Shown here piece by piece: positions 59,259 through 64,000 of a stretch of DNA of 64,000 nt (its first letter is position 1; each line of letters begins with the position of its first letter). Both the position numbers and the translations under genes were made by a program. The DNA lies in NCBI GenBank assembly GCA_947683625.1, contig CANTUR010000070.1:868001-932000 (forward strand). Reading direction: 5' to 3'. This DNA is from Mallotus nudiflorus. Its lineage: Eukaryota > Streptophyta > Magnoliopsida > Malpighiales > Euphorbiaceae. The notes under the pieces were generated by a model. It made no database searches. It saw only the letters and a program-made list of their open reading frames with translations, and was not told where the DNA came from.

Positions 59259-62200
59259 ATGGCTTTCAATGTTTCTCCATTGATGAGTTTCTTCTTCTTC
59301 CTCACTTTCTTGAGCTTTAAATATTCAGAGGCTGATCCCACGGTCCCAGCACTCTTCGTCTTTGGTGACTCCATTGTTGATGTAGGCAACAACAATTACC
59401 TTCCGTTTTCCATTGCCAAAGCAAACTATCCTTTTAATGGCATCGATTTTCCAACAAAGAAACCAACAGGAAGGTTTTGCAATGGCAAAAATGCTGCGGA
59501 TTTTCTTGGTAAGTTTCTAAACAAAAAGATGTTGCAGATTTACAATTCTTTTTTTTTTTTCGCGCAATACAACGTTATTCTGACAGTTTTGTTCTTTTTG
59601 TTTTAAAAAAAAAATCACTAGAATTTGAATCCATAGTTGTCTGAATCCTGCTTGTCGAAGTTTGAGTACAAGATTAAGGAGTCGAAATTGTTGGAGATGT
59701 TATTGATTATCCAGAACCTAACTCAACTAACGTGAGGGGAAGCATTTAAGTTGACATCAGGATTACATGTTACTGTTATTACCTGCTACCTGCACTCTTC
59801 TTTTATTACATTTACATGTACATACTACGTGATGCAGTCTAGCTAGTCTTCTATTTTGGATCTAACCGAGGATTTCGTCACTGAAATCGTAACTGTATCG
59901 GTTAAGCCAAAACCAACAGGTCATGTAGTACAGGATAGTTTTCACTTTTATATCTTCATATGAAATATATATATGATTGGAGTTCTAAAAAAACAAAATT
60001 TTCTGACGGCTATATCCTTTTTTTTTTTTAAACCAACCGATATTTTGAAGGACTCGACTATTCTGGATTCGAGGCTCATATTGCACTTTAAGGCTCAGTC
60101 TTCTCCTAATTAGGTTATTATTTGTAGGAGTCAAACCTAACACCAACGCCACAAACACTCAATCGTGCTTAACCGACTAAGCCAACTTAATTGGTTATCC
60201 ATTTCTTTTTTTGAATTGAGATTCCAATGAACTCACCATGAAGTTAAAGTGGTTAATCTCCCATCCCACCATAAGATGTAAAGTAAGGGGAAAACTGAAT
60301 TGAAACTCTATTTAATGGATATCTTCATTTTTTACCATTTGATCTATTTATAGTGGAAGACTTCAAATTTTGAAAATAATTTGAGTATTATTTAACTTTA
60401 CTTCAATGACATAATATAAAGAGCAATTTACTAAGAAAAGTATTTATAAAGAAATTATTACTTACACCAAGAAAATTATACCTAATTAGATAAGTGATAA
60501 ATATTTTAAGTATTTCATATTTAGTTAATAAAGATATAACATTTATATATATAATTACAACTTTTTTCTCTTTTACTTTTTTTTTTTATAATGGAAAATT
60601 AAATCATTTTAACTAGTTAAAAATATTTCTAATTTGATATTTATATTTATATAGTGTGCTAACTGCTTTTTTTTTTACTGATGTCACCTGTTAGTATCTC
60701 ATATGATCACGACTGTTAGTTATTGGATATTAGTAGGGGGAGAAAATTTTTTAAATTATTTCAAACCTGGCAACCTTTAGGTCCCTGGGCTAACTGCCTT
60801 GTTTTGGGATATATTTATTTGTCTAATGGTAGTTTTTTTTTTTTTTTTAACTACATTTGGAGAGTAGGAAAAGGGGTGGGGTGGAAATGAGCCACACTCC
60901 CCCCAGGCACCTGTATGGTGCCTAGTGCCACTGCACCATACAGGTGCTGCCATTTTTTTTAGTGTCACTTGATACATAATTTCGTCAATAATTTAGTCTT
61001 TTTATTTTTTATTTTTCAATGCATTGAGCAGCTGAGAAGTTGGGTTTGCCTACATCTCCACCATATCTCTCCTTGATATTTAAAAAGGACAAAACTTCAT
61101 TCCTAACTGGAGTAAACTTTGCCTCCGGAGTTTCCGGAATCCTCAATCCCACAGGAAAATCCCTAGTAAGTTATCCAACAGTAAATGGATTGCACCAAAA
61201 ATTTACAAACTTAATTTAGAATAATCTTCATTTTGATTGAAAAACTTGCTCAAATTGTGTTTGTGGCAGGGTATGGTAATCCCTTTGCCAAAACAAGTGG
61301 ATTACTATGCAAATTTCCACAGTTATTTGGTTAAAAAACTAGGATCCAATGGTGCAAACAAGCTCTTATCTAAATCCCTCTTCGTCATTGTAACTGGTAG
61401 CAATGACCTTACAACATACTCTGATTCTTCTGATCTTCGAGAGAAGAGCACCCCACAGCAGTATGTGGATTCAATGACGCTCACAATGAAAGCCCAGATA
61501 AAGGTAACCAAAAGTCGAGCCAGGTGGTGTCAGACTAGCTTACACTGTTCGTGGCCATAAAAATTCAAAATTCAAAAATAATATCATGATATATACATTC
61601 TCTTGTGTCATTTTTACAGAGATTACACGGTTATGGAGCACGCAAATTTTTGTTCCCAGGACTGGCAACTGTGGGATGTGTTCCATCGCAAAGGCTTAAG
61701 AACAAAGGAGAAGAATGCGATGAAGAACTAAATGCTCTGTGTGCTCAGTATAACGAAGGCCTCAAGCTACTGTTGCAGCAATTAAAATCAGAGCTTCAGG
61801 ACATAAACTATTCTTACTTTGATACTTACGGTGTCTTCCAAAACATCATCCAGAAACCAGCTGATTATGGTATGACATGTTTTCTTAGCTTTTCCAAAAA
61901 CTCGATGAAGGGTTCCGGTTAAGTTACAAAACCCGATGGCTGCCCTCCCATTTTGCAAATTGAGATATGAAAATAACTAACATAAGACAAAAGGAAAATT
62001 TCTTCAAAGTTCATCCAGTCAAAATAATAATCATTCATGTAAGCCAAAGTAACATAACCGTAAAAATGTAGTAAGTCCATATTGTGGGTCGTTGATATTT
62101 GACAAAATTTCTGTTTCAGGATTTACCGAGGTTAAATCTGCTTGTTGCGGGCTTGGAAGGCTGAACGCCGAGATACCCTGTATTCCGATTTCAACTTATT

Positions 62201-62346
62201 GCTCCAACAGAAATAACCATGTCTTTTGGGATATAGTTCATCCAACAGAAGCAACTGCTCGTGTTCTAGTGGATGCAATCTTCAACAATCAATCACAGTA
62301 CATATTTCCAATGAATATGAGGCAACTAATTGAAGTTCAATCTTAG
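59259..62346 (+). CDS. GDSL esterase/lipase, five exons, 364 residues
   Basis: The enzyme is expected to be a secreted serine esterase of the plant SGNH/GDSL family. Exons by frame and splice signals: 59259-59508, 61032-61165, 61270-61503, 61620-61869, 62120-62346, all with GT/AG introns; the total of 1095 bases gives 364 residues, normal for the family. Residues 1 to about 25 are a hydrophobic signal peptide. Block I 'FVFGDSIVDVGNNN' has nucleophile Ser38 (GDSI rather than GDSL). Block II 'NFASG' has Gly116, block III 'VTGSND' has Asn173, and block V 'WDIVHPT' has Asp327 and His330. All catalytic residues are present with no stop or frameshift. Substrate is unknown. A related pseudogene lies at 24499-25798. 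Confidence 0.95.
59509..61031 (+). other. Long first intron of the GDSL gene
   Basis: 1.5 kb, bounded by GTAAGT and TGAGCAG. The other three introns are 104, 116 and 250 bases. It contains a region with 'CTTAACCGACTAAGCCAAC' at about 60170 and a palindrome at 60904-60953, both suggestive of old TE insertions. Splicing would remove them. Confidence 0.8.
60904..60953. repeat. Palindrome in GDSL intron 1
   Basis: GGCACCTGTATGGTGC is followed 11 bases later by GCACCATACAGGTGCT, its near-perfect inverse. The arms are about 16 bases. The sequence is more GC-rich than its surroundings and lies next to a poly-T tract, which suggests the end of a mobile element. A role in splicing is not supported. 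Confidence 0.8.
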
Positions 62347-62739
62347 CAATATGAATGAATATATAAGTTTTTGTGAGCGTGTGTGCAGGCATTTGGCCTG
62401 CTCATTGGAATCGATTGTCTAATTATTTATTATCAAAGTAGACTAAGGTATATGCCACTTTGATGCGCTTTACATAGAAATTACAAGTTTCAGGATAAAT
62501 TTTTATCAAATTTAAAACCGATCATTCCATCAACTATTCATACAACAACAACATGAAAAACAATAGTCAACCAAACAAATTCCTAGGTCGCAAGGAATTA
62601 AAAGACCCCAGGTGTATTATTTCAGGCTACCAAGTACGTATATGTATATATGCAGAGAGAAAATTCAAGTATTAGCTAAGGCTTCTGTTGGTAGCAACTT
62701 CTACCAACGCTATTGACTTGACTTGATTTTTGACTCGGA
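62347..62739. other. 3' flank of the GDSL gene
   Basis: Contains the presumed 3' untranslated region. No canonical AATAAA is obvious close to the stop; a GATAAA-like site is near 62491. Nothing else is recognised. Confidence 0.55.
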
Positions 62740-64000
62740 TCACCATACAAATTAAGATATTACAACTTTCCACATTTAACACTAAAGCCAAGAATCCGGT
62801 GTATTACAATGTCCTGAAATAAACAATAGTTGGGCCAAATTTTGATAGTGTAGTTTGAGGTTTCAGTGATTTGGCCAACAGATAATAGATTGCAAAAAAG
62901 AGATGGAACAACAAGAACAATATATAGATTAAGAAAGGCAGATTTAGATGTGAAGGATGTTATTCCTCCATTAGCAGTCAGAATATTTTGTTAAATTGAT
63001 GGTTGGATGAATGTAAGATGGTGAATGAAGTTTTTCATATAATTAATAGCACCTGTATCAATAATCCATGTATTTTTCTGAATAAGATTTGTCATACATG
63101 ATGTTTCATTAAGATCACCACTTAGTTTAGTGACACTAAAGGTGGCGATTGCGGCTTTTGTGAGCTTTTTACGAGGCTTTTATTGAAATCTGACTATTTT
63201 GAATAGCCCACAATTTCATAGCACCGTCTTTTAGAGTGTCCAATTTCACCACAATGAGTATATGTGTATGTACTGGACTTACTCGGTGTTTTCCCTTTGA
63301 ACTATAGGTAAGCCAGAGTTGTTACAAGTACTATGTGATTTAGTAGAATCTTAGGCTCCTCCATCATCTATCGCTGGTTGTGATCCCTATGCACATATGC
63401 ATAACTAGACTTGAGATCAAGAGGTGGATCCTTCTGTAGTATTTCACTCCAAGCATTGTTAAATTCTGTGTCAAGTCTAGCTAGGAAAATATGTGTTCAA
63501 AGCTGAGTAACATGCTTATGGATTGATATTTCTCCATTAACATCCTCTCCTTGAGTACTCATCTGGGCATCAATCTCCTAAAATATCCTAACTATCTCAC
63601 TGTAGTATGTAGGTAATGGCCTACCACTCTGATGGTAGTGAATGATTTCTGGTTTAATTCAAATAATTGAGTATCATAAGATCCAACATATAAGGTTTTT
63701 GAGACAACATCCTATATCTCCTTTGTTGTTTGAAGACGAATGAATATCTGCATTAATGTTGGACTTATGGAATCAATAAGCCAACTTTTGACTTAATTAT
63801 TATCAATAAGCCAAGTCTCCAAAGCTTTATCTCTTGTTGGTAGTTTTGGTGTTGTGCCAGTAAGAAAGTCAAATTTATTTCTAGCTTCAATCTATATTGC
63901 CATGAGTTATGAGCATAGAAGATAGTTTGTATCATCAAGTATAATTCCAGTAGAAAATAGAGAATCATCTTAAAGAGTTTGAATAAGGGTGGGTGTTTCA
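62740..64000 (-). pseudogene. Ty1/Copia gag-protease fragment, decayed
   Basis: The minus strand, reading from 64000 down, shows a gag-like N-terminal part ('NSWQYRLKLEINLTFLLAQ'). Near 63240 is a zinc-knuckle-like part, partly frame-shifted ('HCGEIGHSKRRCYEI'). Near 63065 'WIIDTGAINYM' is the protease active site with Asp-Thr-Gly. Then 'LYIVLVVPSLFCNLLSVGQ' near 62925 is the pre-integrase segment. Stops occur throughout. The element continues beyond the window. No LTR is seen here. Confidence 0.82.

Noticed and set aside
60777..60977. Minus-strand open frame of 66 codons in GDSL intron 1
   Set aside because: It spans the palindrome and a poly-T tract and has no domain or codon-use support.

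Overview
The window looks like AT-rich nuclear DNA of a flowering plant, most likely a eudicot. It is almost entirely transposable elements packed around one intact plant gene and one broken relative of it. I find no bacterial-type genes, no CRISPR array and no clearly new defence or metabolic system. The interest lies in how precisely the nested elements can be resolved, and in odd parts of two Tat-type retroelements. The species cannot be named from the sequence alone.

Layout. 1-8340: part of an Athila-lineage Ty3/gypsy element (A, minus strand, cut by the window start). Its integrase is interrupted by a small internally deleted LTR element (F, 336-2091, target duplication GTGAG). 8341-10070: non-coding, with a microsatellite and a dispersed repeat. 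10071-23655: a non-autonomous Copia-like LTR element (E, duplication AGTAT). E carries a Tourist-like MITE in its 5' LTR (10186-10770) and a complete 11.1 kb chromodomain-bearing Ty3/gypsy element of Del/Tekay type (D, 11179-22285, duplication CTAAA). 24499-25798: a GDSL lipase pseudogene (minus). 25849-25921: a full-length tRNA-Phe pseudogene that directly abuts a Tat-lineage element (C, 25923-34790, minus). 35019-51726: a 16.7 kb Tat/Ogre-like element (B, minus, duplication GCATG) inserted into one arm of a foldback sequence. 51905-57260: a decayed MuDR-type MULE transposon whose SWIM region holds a 1.5 kb solo LTR (54855-56375, duplication ATATA). 57260-59200: non-coding and repeats. 59259-62346: an intact five-exon GDSL esterase/lipase gene (plus, 364 residues). 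62740-64000: a decayed Ty1/Copia fragment (minus).

Relations. The intact GDSL gene is the only locus likely to make a conventional plant protein. The pseudogene at 24.5-25.8 kb is a relative in the opposite orientation; the roughly 33 kb between them is nearly all TE sequence. Elements B and C both carry coding-like sequence antisense to gag-pol between the end of pol and the 3' LTR, together with tandem repeats in the same interval, as is known for the Tat clade. None of the retroelement coding regions is intact. In element D the pol frame is broken mainly by TAG codons, as expected from decay of methylated CAG sites.
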